Below are positions 34,070-43,196 of a stretch of DNA of 64,000 nucleotides, one piece after another; position 1 is the first letter of the stretch, and every line of letters starts with the position of its first letter. Origin of the DNA: Paracraurococcus sp042666655 (GTDB lineage Bacteria; Pseudomonadota; Alphaproteobacteria; Acetobacterales; Acetobacteraceae). A model generated the notes under the pieces. That model saw only the letters and a list, made by a program, of their open reading frames with translations. It was not told the origin of the DNA and did no database searches. Made by a program: the position numbers and the translations under genes. The stretch lies in assembly GCF_042666655.1 (NCBI RefSeq), contig NZ_JBHTDE010000006.1:186001-250000 (forward strand). The letters run 5' to 3'.

Positions 34070-35014
34070 TCAGTAGCCAAGTGTGAAATCGACCAGGTTG
34101 AGCGCCGGCTGTCCGTTGCGGGCACGCCGGATGTTCTCCACCACCTGCGGCGCCGCCGACTGCGGAATGGTAATGCTGGCGGCATGCGGCGTCATGATCA
34201 CCCGTGGATGCGCCCAGAAGGGGTGGTCGGCCGGCAGCGGCTCGGGCTCGAAGACGTCGAGCGCGGCGGCGGCGACTTGGCCGCTGTCGAGCGCCGCCAG
34301 CAGGTCCGGCTGCACCACATGTCCGCCGCGGGCGCCGTTCACCAGGAAGGCGCCGCGCGGCAGCAGCCCCAACGTCCGCGCGTTCAGCACGCCGCGCGTA
34401 TCCGGCGTCAGCGGCAGCAGGCAGACCAGGATGTCGGCCTGCGGCAGCATCGCCGCCAGCCCGTCCGGCCCGTGGAAGGCCTGCAGGCCGGGCAGGTCCT
34501 TCGGCCCGCGTGACCAGCCCATGACCGGGAAGCCAAGCGCCATCAACGCCCTCGCCGAGGCCGCGCCGATCTCGCCGATGCCGAGGATGCCGATGCGGCG
34601 GCCGGCGGTGTCGGGGGCGGGGAGCTCGTCCCAGATCCGCGCCGCCTGCTGGGCGCGGTAGTCCAGGTCCTGGCGGTGGAAGCGCAGCACGTTCAGCAGG
34701 ACCCATTCGGTCATGCCCGTGGTCAGCCGCGCATCCTTCAGCCGCGCCACCGGCACGCCGGGCGGCGGCCCGGGCGGGCGCATCAGGTGGTCCACGCCGG
34801 CGCCCATGGAACAGATGAGCTTCAGGTTCGGGTAGGCCCGCAGCGCCGCCAGGTCCTGCGCGCCCCACATCACCACCACGTCGATCTCCGCCGGGTCGGG
34901 GGCTTCGTCCCGGCCGCGGATGTCGAGCCCCGGATCGACGGCGAGCAGCGCCTGCCGCCAGGCCTCGACCGTGCTTGCCGCGGCGCTCTTGTTGGTCGCC
35001 AGCAGAATGGCCAT
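34070..35014 (-). CDS. ghrA: Glyoxylate/hydroxypyruvate reductase A-type 2-hydroxyacid dehydrogenase
   Basis: 314 residues. The NAD(P)-binding motif GRRIGILGIGEIGAASARALMALGFPVMGWSR, the active-site Arg in NGARGGHV, Glu in FEPEPLP and His in MTPHAAS are in the right order. The N-terminal ICSMGAGVDHL block and the C-terminal GYDxxxGY ending (LVDFTLGY) are typical of the GhrA group, which reduces glyoxylate and hydroxypyruvate. The start overlaps the upstream stop as TGATG, so it is translated as the last gene of the yej cluster. Confidence 0.9.
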   Translation of the reverse strand: MAILLATNKSAAASTVEAWRQALLAVDPGLDIRGRDEAPDPAEIDVVVMWGAQDLAALRAYPNLKLICSMGAGVDHLMRPPGPPPGVPVARLKDARLTTGMTEWVLLNVLRFHRQDLDYRAQQAARIWDELPAPDTAGRRIGILGIGEIGAASARALMALGFPVMGWSRGPKDLPGLQAFHGPDGLAAMLPQADILVCLLPLTPDTRGVLNARTLGLLPRGAFLVNGARGGHVVQPDLLAALDSGQVAAAALDVFEPEPLPADHPFWAHPRVIMTPHAASITIPQSAAPQVVENIRRARNGQPALNLVDFTLGY

Positions 35015-35472
35015 CACTGCTCCTGCATCATCTGCCCGCTGGGCAGGGTTTCCAGCCCGTCGGGCAGGTCGCGCACCCAGGCGCGCCAGTCCTGCCGGCG
35101 GGTCGCCGCGCGTTCGCTGCCGTCCGGCAGCTTGGCATAGAGGCTGAGCACACCCTGCGACCACCAGAAGTCGAACTGCTTCTCGCTGGCCAGCACCATG
35201 GCCGCGGTCCGGTCGAAGACGCCGTCCTTCACCTGCGGCAGGTGCCGCATCAGCCACCAGGCGCAGCCGGCCGCGAGGATCGCGGCGCCAAGGTAGAAGT
35301 GGACCAGCATGGTGGCGGCGAAGGAGGCGACCAGGATCAGCCCGGGCGGCACCACGTTCTCCAGCGACCGGTAGACCGGGGTGCCCGGGCTGTTCATCTT
35401 GCGGATATGGATGCCGAGCTTGGCCTTGTCGGCATCCAGCAGCTCGCGCAGGCGGTCCAACTCGGTCGTCAC
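35014..35472 (-). CDS. Conserved two-helix membrane protein, unknown function
   Basis: 152 residues. A basic, coiled N-terminal segment (TTELDRLRELLDADKAKLGIHIRKMNSPG) is followed by two hydrophobic helices (about 42-58 and 60-76) and a soluble C-terminal domain with KQFDFWWSQGVLSLYAKLPDGSERAATRRQDWRAWV. I do not recognise a named family. It overlaps yejF by ATGA and ghrA by TGATG and is therefore strictly co-expressed with the importer. A role as transporter accessory is only positional inference. Confidence 0.75.
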   Translation of the reverse strand: MTTELDRLRELLDADKAKLGIHIRKMNSPGTPVYRSLENVVPPGLILVASFAATMLVHFYLGAAILAAGCAWWLMRHLPQVKDGVFDRTAAMVLASEKQFDFWWSQGVLSLYAKLPDGSERAATRRQDWRAWVRDLPDGLETLPSGQMMQEQ

Positions 35473-37097
35473 GTGCGGTGGGTCCCCTCCACGGCGCGCA
35501 GGTCAGTCGTGCGGAGAGCACGCAAATCGAATGCCGCGGCCATCAGGGCGCGGGTATAGGGCTGGGCCGGCGCGGCGGTAAGCCTCTCGGCCTCGCCTTC
35601 CTCCACCACCACCCCGTCCTTGAGCACGATGATGCGGTGGGCCAGGGCGCGCACCACCCGCAGGTCGTGGCTGATGAACAGGTAGGCCAGGCGGTGCCGC
35701 GCCTGCAGGTCGCGCAGCAGGTCCACCACCTGGGCCTGGACCGAGACATCGAGCGCGCTGGTCGGTTCGTCCAGCACCACCAGGCGGGGCTTCAGGACCA
35801 GGGCGCGGGCGATGGCAATGCGCTGGCGCTGGCCGCCGCTGAACTCGTGCGGGTAGCGGCCGGCGGCGGCGGGGTCGAGCCCCACCTCCTCCAGCGCCTG
35901 GGCCACGGCCGTGTCGCGGGCGGCGCGGGTCAGGCCGGGCTCGTGCACCTCCAGCCCCTCGCCGACGATCTCCCCCGCCGTGAGCCGCGGCGAGAGCGAG
36001 CCGTAGGGGTCCTGGAAGACGATCTGCATGCGCCGGCGCAGCGGCCGCAGCGCGGCGCGGGACAGCGGCTGGATGTCGCGGCCTTCGAAGCGGATGGTGC
36101 CCTGGCTGTCCTCCAGCCGCAGCAGGGCGAGGCCGAGGGTGGTCTTGCCGCTGCCGGACTCGCCGACCAGGCCGAGGGTCTCGCCCTCGCGGATGGCCAG
36201 GCTGACGCCGTCCACCGCCTTCACGAAACCCACCGTGCGGCGGAGCAGGCCGCGGCGGATCGGGAAATGCACCTTGATGCGGTCGCCATCGAGGATCTGC
36301 CCGGCCCCCGCCGGCACCGGGGCGGGGCGGCCGCGCGGCTCGGTGGCCAGCAGCATGCGGGTATAGGGATGCTGCGGGTCGGCGAAGACCGAATCGGTCG
36401 CGCCCTGCTCCACCGCCTCGCCGTCCTTCATCACCACCACGCGGTCGGCATGGCGGCGGACGATCTGCAGGTCGTGGGTGATCAGCAGCATCGCCATGCC
36501 CAGGCGGCGCTTGAGGTCCCGCAGCAATTCCAGGATCTGCGCCTGGATGGTGACGTCGAGCGCGGTCGTCGGCTCGTCGGCGATCAGCAGCCTGGGGTCG
36601 TTGGCGAGCGCGGCGGCGATCATCACCCGCTGGCGCTGGCCGCCGGAGAGCTGGTGCGGGTAGGCGTTCAGCCGTTCCTCGGCATTGGGCAGGCCGGCCT
36701 GGTGCAGCAGGTGCAGCACGCGGTCGCGCAGCGCCCCGCCCGAGAGCGGCTGGTGCAGGGTGATCGCCTCCCCCACCTGGCGGGCGATGGTGTGCAGCGG
36801 GTTGAGCGAGGTCATCGGCTCCTGGAAGACGATGCCCGCGGTGCCGCCGCGAAGCCGGTGCAGCGCGGTTTCGTCGGCGGCGAGGACATCGGTGCCGTCG
36901 AGGGTGATGCGGCCGGTGGGGTTGCGGCCGGCGGGGGGCAGCAGGCGGAGGGCGGAGAGGGCGGTGACGGACTTGCCGCTGCCGGATTCGCCGACCAGCG
37001 CCACGGTCTCGCCCGGGTCGACATGGAAGGAGACGCCGCGCACGACGGTGCGGGCGCCAAAGGCGATCGAGAGGTCCTCGACGCGGAGCAGGGTCAT
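35469..37097 (-). CDS. yejF: Fused dipeptide/oligopeptide ABC importer ATPase (YejF-like)
   Basis: 542 residues containing two complete ABC domains. First: Walker A GESGSGKS (36-43), signature LSGGQRQRVMIAAAL, LIADEPTTALDVT. Second: GESGSGKTTLG, FSGGQRQRIAIARAL, VVLDEPTSALDVS. Each ends in the C-terminal motif of oligopeptide importers (HPYTRMLLA; QPYTRALMAAAF). YejF energises uptake of peptides and microcin C-like compounds through YejBE. The gene is separated from yejE by a 148-base palindromic element, which may lower its expression relative to the upstream genes. Confidence 0.94.
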   Translation of the reverse strand: MTLLRVEDLSIAFGARTVVRGVSFHVDPGETVALVGESGSGKSVTALSALRLLPPAGRNPTGRITLDGTDVLAADETALHRLRGGTAGIVFQEPMTSLNPLHTIARQVGEAITLHQPLSGGALRDRVLHLLHQAGLPNAEERLNAYPHQLSGGQRQRVMIAAALANDPRLLIADEPTTALDVTIQAQILELLRDLKRRLGMAMLLITHDLQIVRRHADRVVVMKDGEAVEQGATDSVFADPQHPYTRMLLATEPRGRPAPVPAGAGQILDGDRIKVHFPIRRGLLRRTVGFVKAVDGVSLAIREGETLGLVGESGSGKTTLGLALLRLEDSQGTIRFEGRDIQPLSRAALRPLRRRMQIVFQDPYGSLSPRLTAGEIVGEGLEVHEPGLTRAARDTAVAQALEEVGLDPAAAGRYPHEFSGGQRQRIAIARALVLKPRLVVLDEPTSALDVSVQAQVVDLLRDLQARHRLAYLFISHDLRVVRALAHRIIVLKDGVVVEEGEAERLTAAPAQPYTRALMAAAFDLRALRTTDLRAVEGTHRT

Positions 37098-37245
37098 GGC
37101 GAGGAAAAGGCTGGGGAGAAAGTATTCTCCCCAGACCCCTCATCTATTTTTGTGGGTTGGTATTCGCCGCGCGGCGGGTGCCGACTCCCAGAAATAGATG
37201 AGGGGGTTCGGGGGAGAATACCGTCTCCCCCGATCTTCCTTCCCG
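37098..37245. repeat. Three-hairpin intergenic palindromic element inside the yej operon
   Basis: Fills the whole gap between yejE and yejF. The two halves are inverted copies of each other over about 65 bases: AAGGCTGGGGAGAAAGTATT at the left and the complement of GGAGACGGTATTCTCC at the right. Perfect inner arms CTCATCTATTT and AAATAGATGAG enclose the GCCGCGCGGC centre. Same orientation and block order as the elements at 10405 and 44688. Unlike those it lies between co-directional genes of one operon, so it may act as an attenuator or an mRNA stabiliser. Confidence 0.88.
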
Positions 37246-38277
37246 TCATCGCCCACCCCCCGGCAGCTTCCGTGGATCGAAGGCGTCCCGCACCGCCTCG
37301 CCGACGAAGATCAGCAAGGTCAGCACGCCCCCCAGCACCACGAAGCCGGTGAAGGCCAGCCAGGGCGCCTGCAAATTGTTCTTGCCCTGGCCCAGCAATT
37401 CCCCGAGCGAGGGCGATCCCGGCGGCAGGCCGAAGCCGAGGAAGTCGAGCGAGGCGAGCACGGTGACCGACCCCGACAGGATGAAGGGCAGGAAGGTCAG
37501 CGTCGCCACCATGGCGTTGGGCAGGATATGGCGCAGCATCAGCCGGGTGTCGGAGACGCCGAGCGCGCGGGCGGCGCGGACGTAGTCCAGGTTGCGGCCG
37601 CGCAGGAATTCGGCCCGCACCACGCCGGTAAGCCCCATCCAGGAGAACAGCAGCAGGAAGAGCAGCAGGGTCCAGAAGCCCGGCTCGATGATCGAGGCCA
37701 GGATGATCAGCATGAAGAGCTGCGGCATGCCCGACCAGACCTCGATGAAGCGCTGGAACAGCAGGTCGGTCAGTCCGCCGTAGAAGCCCTGCACCGCGCC
37801 GGCGGCGACGCCGATGACCGAGGCGACGATGGTCAGGGTGAAGCCGAACAGCACCGAGATGCGGAAGCCGTAGATGACGCGGGCCATGACGTCGCGCGCC
37901 TGGTCGTCGGTGCCGAGCCAGTTCTGCGCGGTGGGCGGGGAGGGCGCCGGCTGCGGCAGGCCGAGCACCACGGTGTTGTAGGCGTAGGGGATGGCGGGCC
38001 AGAGGATCCAGCCGCGCGCGGCGATCTCCCGCACCAGTTCGGGGTCGTGCCAGTTCGCCTCGGTCGGCAGGCCGTCGGGGATGATCTCCTCCTCGGCATA
38101 GTCGGCCAGGACCGGGACGAACCACTTGCCGTCCAGCCTGGCGACCAGGGGGCGGTCGTTGGCGATGAACTCGGCGAAGAGGGTGACGAGGAAGAGCGCG
38201 GCGAAGATCCACAGCGACCACCAGCCGCGCTTGTTGGCGCGGAAATTCGCCAGGCGGCGCTGGGTCAGCGGTGTCAC
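37246..38277 (-). CDS. yejE: Oligopeptide ABC importer permease YejE
   Basis: 343 residues. An N-terminal helix (WSLWIFAALFLVTLFAEFIAN) and a roughly 90-residue periplasmic insert precede the permease core: NWLGTDDQARDVMARVIYGFRISVLFG is the hallmark of the DppC/OppC type, and EFLRGRNLDYVRAARALGVSDTRLMLRHILPNAM is the ATPase-contact loop. The long insert is typical of YejE. It overlaps yejB by ATGA. Together they form the channel for the YejA-bound peptide. Confidence 0.94.
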   Translation of the reverse strand: MTPLTQRRLANFRANKRGWWSLWIFAALFLVTLFAEFIANDRPLVARLDGKWFVPVLADYAEEEIIPDGLPTEANWHDPELVREIAARGWILWPAIPYAYNTVVLGLPQPAPSPPTAQNWLGTDDQARDVMARVIYGFRISVLFGFTLTIVASVIGVAAGAVQGFYGGLTDLLFQRFIEVWSGMPQLFMLIILASIIEPGFWTLLLFLLLFSWMGLTGVVRAEFLRGRNLDYVRAARALGVSDTRLMLRHILPNAMVATLTFLPFILSGSVTVLASLDFLGFGLPPGSPSLGELLGQGKNNLQAPWLAFTGFVVLGGVLTLLIFVGEAVRDAFDPRKLPGGGR

Positions 38278-39380
38278 CGGCGCGCCTCGAAGTCGATGCG
38301 CGGGTCGACCAGCGTATAGGCGAAGTCGCCGACGATCTGCATCACCAGCCCGAGCAGGGTGAAGATATAGAGCGTGCCGAACATCACCGGGTAGTCGCGC
38401 CGGATCGCCGATTCGAAGCCGAGCAGCCCGAGCCCGTCGAGCGAGAAGATGATCTCCACCAGCAACGCCCCGGTGAAGAGGATGCCGATGAAGGCGGCGG
38501 GGAAGCCGGCGATGATCAGCAGCATGGCGTTGCGGAAGACGTGGCCGTACAGCACGCGGGTCTCGCCGGCGCCCTTGGCGCGGGCGGTGACCGTGTACTG
38601 CTTGTTGATCTCCTCAAGGAAGGAGTTCTTGGTCAGCATGGTCAGCCCGGCGAAGCCGCCGATCACCAGCGCGATGGTCGGCAGCACCATGTGCCAGGCA
38701 TAGTCGAGCGCCCGCGCGGCGAAGGGCGCCCCCTCCATCCCTGGCGACAGCAGGCCGCGCAGCGGGAACCACTGCAGGAAGCTGCCGCCCGCGAACAGCA
38801 CCACCAGCATGATGGCGAAGAGGAAGCCGGGGATCGCATAGCCCACCAGCACCACCGCCGAGGTCCAAAGATCGAAGCGCGAGCCGTCCCGCACCGCCTT
38901 GCGGATGCCTAAAGGTATCGAGACCAGGTAGATGATCAGCGTCGACCACAGGCCGAGCGAGATGGAGACCGGCATCTTCTCGAGGATCAGGTCGACCACC
39001 GGCTTGTCGCGGAACAGGCTGCGGCCGAGGTCGAGGCGCGCGTAGCCGGCCAGCATGGTCCACAGCCGGTCCTGCCAGGGCTTGTCGAAGCCGAAGGCCC
39101 GCTCGATCTCCGCCACCACCGCCGGGTCGAGGCCGCGGGCGCCGCGGTAGCGGCTGCCCTCGCCGCTGCCGGCATTGTCGCGCCGGTCCTGCGGCCGGGT
39201 CTCGCCCTGGCTCTCGCCCGAAAGGCGCCCCAGCGTGCTGCCGGCATTGCCCTTGATCTCGGCGAGCATCTGCTCGACCGGGCCGCCGGGGGCGAACTGC
39301 ACCACGGCGAAATTGATCAGGATGATGCCGAGCAGGGTCGGCACCACCAGGGCCAGGCGACGGAGGAGATAGGCCCCCAT
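38274..39380 (-). CDS. yejB: Oligopeptide ABC importer permease YejB
   Basis: 368 residues. MGAYLLRRLALVVPTLLGIILINFAVVQFAPGGPVEQM is the DppB/OppB N-terminus; the core has FGFDKPWQDRLWTMLAGYARLDLGRS and the loop QYTVTARAKGAGETRVLYGHVFRNAML. A Gly/Ser/Arg-rich insert at about 45-80 (GESQGETRPQDRRDNAGSG) is a common feature of YejB. It starts 4 bases after yejA. It ends with a short cytoplasmic DPRIDFEARR. Confidence 0.94.
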   Translation of the reverse strand: MGAYLLRRLALVVPTLLGIILINFAVVQFAPGGPVEQMLAEIKGNAGSTLGRLSGESQGETRPQDRRDNAGSGEGSRYRGARGLDPAVVAEIERAFGFDKPWQDRLWTMLAGYARLDLGRSLFRDKPVVDLILEKMPVSISLGLWSTLIIYLVSIPLGIRKAVRDGSRFDLWTSAVVLVGYAIPGFLFAIMLVVLFAGGSFLQWFPLRGLLSPGMEGAPFAARALDYAWHMVLPTIALVIGGFAGLTMLTKNSFLEEINKQYTVTARAKGAGETRVLYGHVFRNAMLLIIAGFPAAFIGILFTGALLVEIIFSLDGLGLLGFESAIRRDYPVMFGTLYIFTLLGLVMQIVGDFAYTLVDPRIDFEARR

Positions 39381-39384
39381 CCGG

Positions 39385-41271
39385 CTATCGCGGCGCCTGC
39401 TGGACGTCCCGCCGGCCTTGCTCGACCGCGCCGACCCGGTCGGGCTCGATCCACCAGGTGTCGAGCGCCAGGTTGTAGCGCGGGTTGCGCGCCGGCCGGC
39501 CGAGCTTGTCCCAATAGGCCACGCGGAAGGTCCGGCTGTGCCATTGCGGGATCATGTAGTCGTGCCACAGCAGCACGCGGTCCAGCGCGCGGGTGCGGGC
39601 GATCAGTTCGGTGCGGTCGGGGGCGGCGATCAGCAGCTCGACCAGCTCGTCGATCGCCGGGTCGCAGATGCCGGACAGGTTCTGGCTGCCCGGCTTCTGC
39701 GCCTCGGCGCAGGTCCAGAAGTCGCGCTGCTCGTTGCCTGGGGACAATGACTGGCCGGCGCCGCCAACCGTCATGTCGAAGTCGAAGGCGTCGGTGCGGA
39801 CCTCGTACTGCGCCGGGTCGATGGTCCGCACGCGCGGCTCCATCCCCAGGCGCTGCAGGACCTGGACATAGGGCAGGGCGACGCGTTCGAAGCTCGGCCC
39901 GTTCAGCAGGATCTCGAAGGCGAAGGGCTCGCCCTTCGCATTGACCAGCTTGCGGTCCTTCACCACCCAGCCGGCCTGGCGCAGCAGGTCGAGCGCGCGG
40001 CGCAGGCCGTCCCGGTTGTTGCCGGAGCCGTCGGTGACCGGCAGCGTGTATGCCTCGGTGAAGGCGCGGTCGGGGATGCGGCCGCGGAACTTCTCCAGGA
40101 TCTCCAGCTCCCGCCCCTGCGGCAGGCCGCTCGACGCCAGCTCGGAGTTGGAGAAGTAGGACGTCGTCCGCGTGTAGCTGCCGTAGAACAGGTTGGCGTT
40201 CATCCACTCGAAGTCGAAGACCTCGATCAGGGCACGGCGGACCCTCGCGTCCTGGAACAGCGGGCGGCGCAGGTTGACTGCGAAGGCCTGCATGCCGGTC
40301 GGGCGTTCGTGGCGGATCTCGTCGCGCTTCACCAGGCCCTTCCGCACCGCCGGGAAGTCGTAGGCGGTAGCCCATTCCTTGGCGATGTTCTCGGTGCGGA
40401 AATCGATCTGCCCGGCCTTGAAGGCTTCCAGCGCCACCGTCGAGTCGCGGAAGTACTCGTAGCGGATGGTGCCGAAATTCGCCGTGCCCTTCATCGTGGG
40501 CAGGTCGCGGCCCCAGTAGTCCTCCACCCGGCGGTAGACCAGGCTGCGGCCCGACTCGAAGCGTTCCAGCCGGTAGGGGCCGGAGCCGAGCGGGATCTCC
40601 TGCAGCGGCTTGCTGAAGTCGCGGCCTTCCCACCAGTGCCTGGGCAGCACGGTGAGCTGGCCGAGGATCAGCGCCAGCTCGCGGTTCTCGTTGTTCTTGA
40701 AGCGGAACACCACGCGGCGGGGGCCTTCCGCCACCACCTCCGCCACGTCGGCATAGTAGGACCGGTAGTTGGGCCGGCCCTGGGTCCGCAGCGTCTCGAA
40801 GGTCCAGACCACATCCTCGGCGGTCACCGGGCGGCCATCGTGCCACTTCGCCGCCGGGTTCAGCTCGAAGCCCACCCAGCGCTGGTCGGCCGGCAGGTCG
40901 ATCCGCTGCGCCAGATGGGCATATTCGGTGCTCGGCTCGTCGTCGCTGTCGCGCAGCAGGGTGTCCCAGATCCGGCCGATGCCGATGGCCGGCGTGCCGC
41001 GCAGGATGAAGGGGTTGAAGCTGTCGAAGCTGCCGAGCCCGCCGAGCACCAACTCGCCGCCCTTCGGCGCGTCGGGATTCACCCAGGGCCAATGGGCGAA
41101 GCCGGCCGGCAAGGCGGGCTCCCCCAACAGGGAGAGCGCATGGGTGCGGGTGATCCCGTCCGGCCCGGGGCTGCCGGCCGGGGTGGCGGCGCGGGCGCCC
41201 CGGCCGCGGAGGAGCGCGGGAAGGGCGAGGCCAAGGGTCGGCCCGATGGCCAGCAGGTCGCGGCGGTTCAT
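39385..41271 (-). CDS. yejA: Oligopeptide-binding periplasmic protein YejA
   Basis: 628 residues. A twin-arginine-type N-terminus (NRRDLLAIGPTLGLALPALLRGRGARA) precedes the family-5 extracellular solute-binding domain: FDSFNPFILRGTPAIGIGRIWDTLL, AAKWHDGRPVTAEDVVWTFETLR and GSGPYRLERFESGRSLVYRRVEDYWGRDLP. Length and the FRTENIAKEWATAYDFPAV block are typical of YejA rather than DppA. It binds peptides, in some bacteria including microcin C, in the periplasm. First gene of the yejABEF operon; the promoter must lie within the 48 bases after hisN or in hisN itself. Confidence 0.94.
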   Translation of the reverse strand: MNRRDLLAIGPTLGLALPALLRGRGARAATPAGSPGPDGITRTHALSLLGEPALPAGFAHWPWVNPDAPKGGELVLGGLGSFDSFNPFILRGTPAIGIGRIWDTLLRDSDDEPSTEYAHLAQRIDLPADQRWVGFELNPAAKWHDGRPVTAEDVVWTFETLRTQGRPNYRSYYADVAEVVAEGPRRVVFRFKNNENRELALILGQLTVLPRHWWEGRDFSKPLQEIPLGSGPYRLERFESGRSLVYRRVEDYWGRDLPTMKGTANFGTIRYEYFRDSTVALEAFKAGQIDFRTENIAKEWATAYDFPAVRKGLVKRDEIRHERPTGMQAFAVNLRRPLFQDARVRRALIEVFDFEWMNANLFYGSYTRTTSYFSNSELASSGLPQGRELEILEKFRGRIPDRAFTEAYTLPVTDGSGNNRDGLRRALDLLRQAGWVVKDRKLVNAKGEPFAFEILLNGPSFERVALPYVQVLQRLGMEPRVRTIDPAQYEVRTDAFDFDMTVGGAGQSLSPGNEQRDFWTCAEAQKPGSQNLSGICDPAIDELVELLIAAPDRTELIARTRALDRVLLWHDYMIPQWHSRTFRVAYWDKLGRPARNPRYNLALDTWWIEPDRVGAVEQGRRDVQQAPR

Positions 41272-41319
41272 CCCCGCAGGATGGGGGTTCGGACCGGCGG
41301 CGACAACCTTTGCCGCCGC

Positions 41320-42147
41320 TCAGCCGCCGAGCAGCGCCACGGCCTCGGCCAGCATCGCCGCGTCGCCCACCGCCAGCACCCGGCCGTCGCTTGCCAGCGT
41401 CAGCGGCTTGCCGTCCCAGCCGGTCACCCGCCCGCCGGCGCCTTCCACCACCGGGACGATCGCCGCCCAGTCCCAGGGCTTCATCGTCGCCTCGCAGACC
41501 ACGTCCACCAGGCCGAGCGCCAGCAGGCCATAGGCATAGCAGTCGCCGCCCCAGGTGACGCGGCGGGCGGCGCTGCGAAGGCGTTCGAAGCCCGGGCGGT
41601 CGGCCGGTTCGAACATGTCGGGGCTGGTGCAGGAGAGTTCGGCATCGCCGAGGGTGGGGCAGGGGCGGCAGCGCGGGGTGCCGCCGAGCGGTGCGCGGAA
41701 GCGGGTCGGCTGGCCGTCCAGGCCCAGCCAGCGCTCGCCGGTCACCGGCTGGTCGATCATCCCCAGCACCGGGCGGCCGCGGTGGAGCAGGCCGATCAGC
41801 GTGCCGAACAGCGGGCGGCCGGTGACGAAGGCCCGCGTCCCGTCGATCGGGTCGAGCACCCAGAGATAGTCCGCATCGGCCCGCTCCGGGCCGTACTCCT
41901 CCCCCCAGATGCCGTGGCCGGGGAAGCGGGCCGCCAGCAGCGCGCGGATGGCGAGCTCGGCCTCCCGGTCGGCCTCGGTCACCGGGCTGGCGTCACCCTT
42001 CGAATCGACCAGGAGCTGGGAGCGGAAAAGCGGGCGGATGATGGCGCCGGCGGCCTCGGCCGCGGCCTCGGCGGCCTCGATGAATTCCTGCACGCCCGGG
42101 CTCCTGGTTTGCGCCGCACCGGGTGGTTGGTTAGACACCGCGCTCAT
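41320..42147 (-). CDS. hisN: Inositol monophosphatase-family phosphatase, probable histidinol-phosphatase
   Basis: 275 residues. Metal motifs are GEEYGPE, WVLDPIDGTRAFVTGRPLFGTLIGL and the C-terminal MKPWDWAAIVPVVEGAGG. The VTGRPLFGTLIGLL variant and SCTSPDMF block point to the HisN histidinol-phosphate phosphatase group rather than inositol or NADP phosphatase. It would remove phosphate from histidinol phosphate in histidine synthesis. It is divergent from pheA with only 20 bases between the starts. Confidence 0.82.
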   Translation of the reverse strand: MSAVSNQPPGAAQTRSPGVQEFIEAAEAAAEAAGAIIRPLFRSQLLVDSKGDASPVTEADREAELAIRALLAARFPGHGIWGEEYGPERADADYLWVLDPIDGTRAFVTGRPLFGTLIGLLHRGRPVLGMIDQPVTGERWLGLDGQPTRFRAPLGGTPRCRPCPTLGDAELSCTSPDMFEPADRPGFERLRSAARRVTWGGDCYAYGLLALGLVDVVCEATMKPWDWAAIVPVVEGAGGRVTGWDGKPLTLASDGRVLAVGDAAMLAEAVALLGG

Positions 42148-42167
42148 TCCTGTCCACGGCGGCCCGC

Positions 42168-43010
42168 ATGTCGAACCTCATCGCCTTCCAGGGCCTGCCC
42201 GGGGCCTATTCCGATCTCGCCTGCCGCGCCGCCTATCCCGGCTGGGACACGCTGCCCTGCCCCTCCTTCGAGGCGGCGATGGACGCGGTCCGCGCCGGGG
42301 AGGCGAAGCTCGCCATGCTGCCCTGCGAGAACTCGCTGGCCGGACGGGTGCCCGACATCCACCGCCTGCTGCCCGACAGCGGCCTGTCCGTCATCGGCGA
42401 GCATTTCGAGCGGGTCGAGCACTGCCTGCTGGCGCCGAAGGGTGCCACGCTGTCCACCCTGAAACGTGCCCATAGCCATCCGGTGGCGCTCGGCCAGGTG
42501 CGGCTGATCCTGAAGGAGTTGGGGCTGCAGGCGGTGATCGAGGCCGACACCGCCGGCGCCGCGCAGATCATCGCCGAGCGCGGCGGCATCGAGGACGCGG
42601 CCATCGCCAGCGCGCTGGCGGCCGAGACCTACGGGCTCGAGATCCTGCGGCGGAACGTCGAGGACGCGGCGCACAACACCACGCGCTTCTACATTTGCTC
42701 GCGGGAGAAGGCGGCGCCCTTCCGCGGCCCCTGCATCACCACCTTCGTCTTCCGGGTGAAGAACATCCCGGCGGCGCTGTACAAGGCGCTGGGCGGCTTC
42801 GCCACCAACGGGGTGAACATGACCAAGCTGGAAAGCTACATGCTGGACGGCGAATTCACCGCGACGCAGTTCCTGGCCGACGTGGACGGCCATCCGGACG
42901 ATGCGAACGTGACGCGGGCGCTGGAGGAATTGGCGTTCTTCTCCCGCGAGGTGAAGGTGCTGGGGGCCTATCCGGCGCATGCCTATCGGCTGGCGCATCA
43001 GGGGCGGTAG
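42168..43010 (+). CDS. pheA: Prephenate dehydratase
   Basis: 280 residues, monofunctional. IAFQGLPGAYSDLACR, CENSLAGRVPDIHRLL and the catalytic HNTTRFYI motif define prephenate dehydratase; the C-terminal third is an ACT regulatory domain (FRVKNIPAALYKALGGFATNGVNMTKLESY) that mediates feedback by phenylalanine. No chorismate mutase domain is fused. It converts prephenate to phenylpyruvate. Its promoter must overlap the hisN coding start. Confidence 0.95.
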   Translation: MSNLIAFQGLPGAYSDLACRAAYPGWDTLPCPSFEAAMDAVRAGEAKLAMLPCENSLAGRVPDIHRLLPDSGLSVIGEHFERVEHCLLAPKGATLSTLKRAHSHPVALGQVRLILKELGLQAVIEADTAGAAQIIAERGGIEDAAIASALAAETYGLEILRRNVEDAAHNTTRFYICSREKAAPFRGPCITTFVFRVKNIPAALYKALGGFATNGVNMTKLESYMLDGEFTATQFLADVDGHPDDANVTRALEELAFFSREVKVLGAYPAHAYRLAHQGR

Positions 43011-43196
43011 ACCCGCCCGCGCATCGCCGGTTGCGCCGCAGCATGGGATGCGGCAGGGTCGCGGCATGCCTTCTCACCCGATGCCGATCGCCGCAGGGAC
43101 CGTGCCGCCTTAACCGCCGGCCCGCTGCCGATGCCGATCGCTCCCGCATGAACCGGTGGCCGCCGAAGGGCATGGCCGCCCGCTGAAGGCTGCCCC

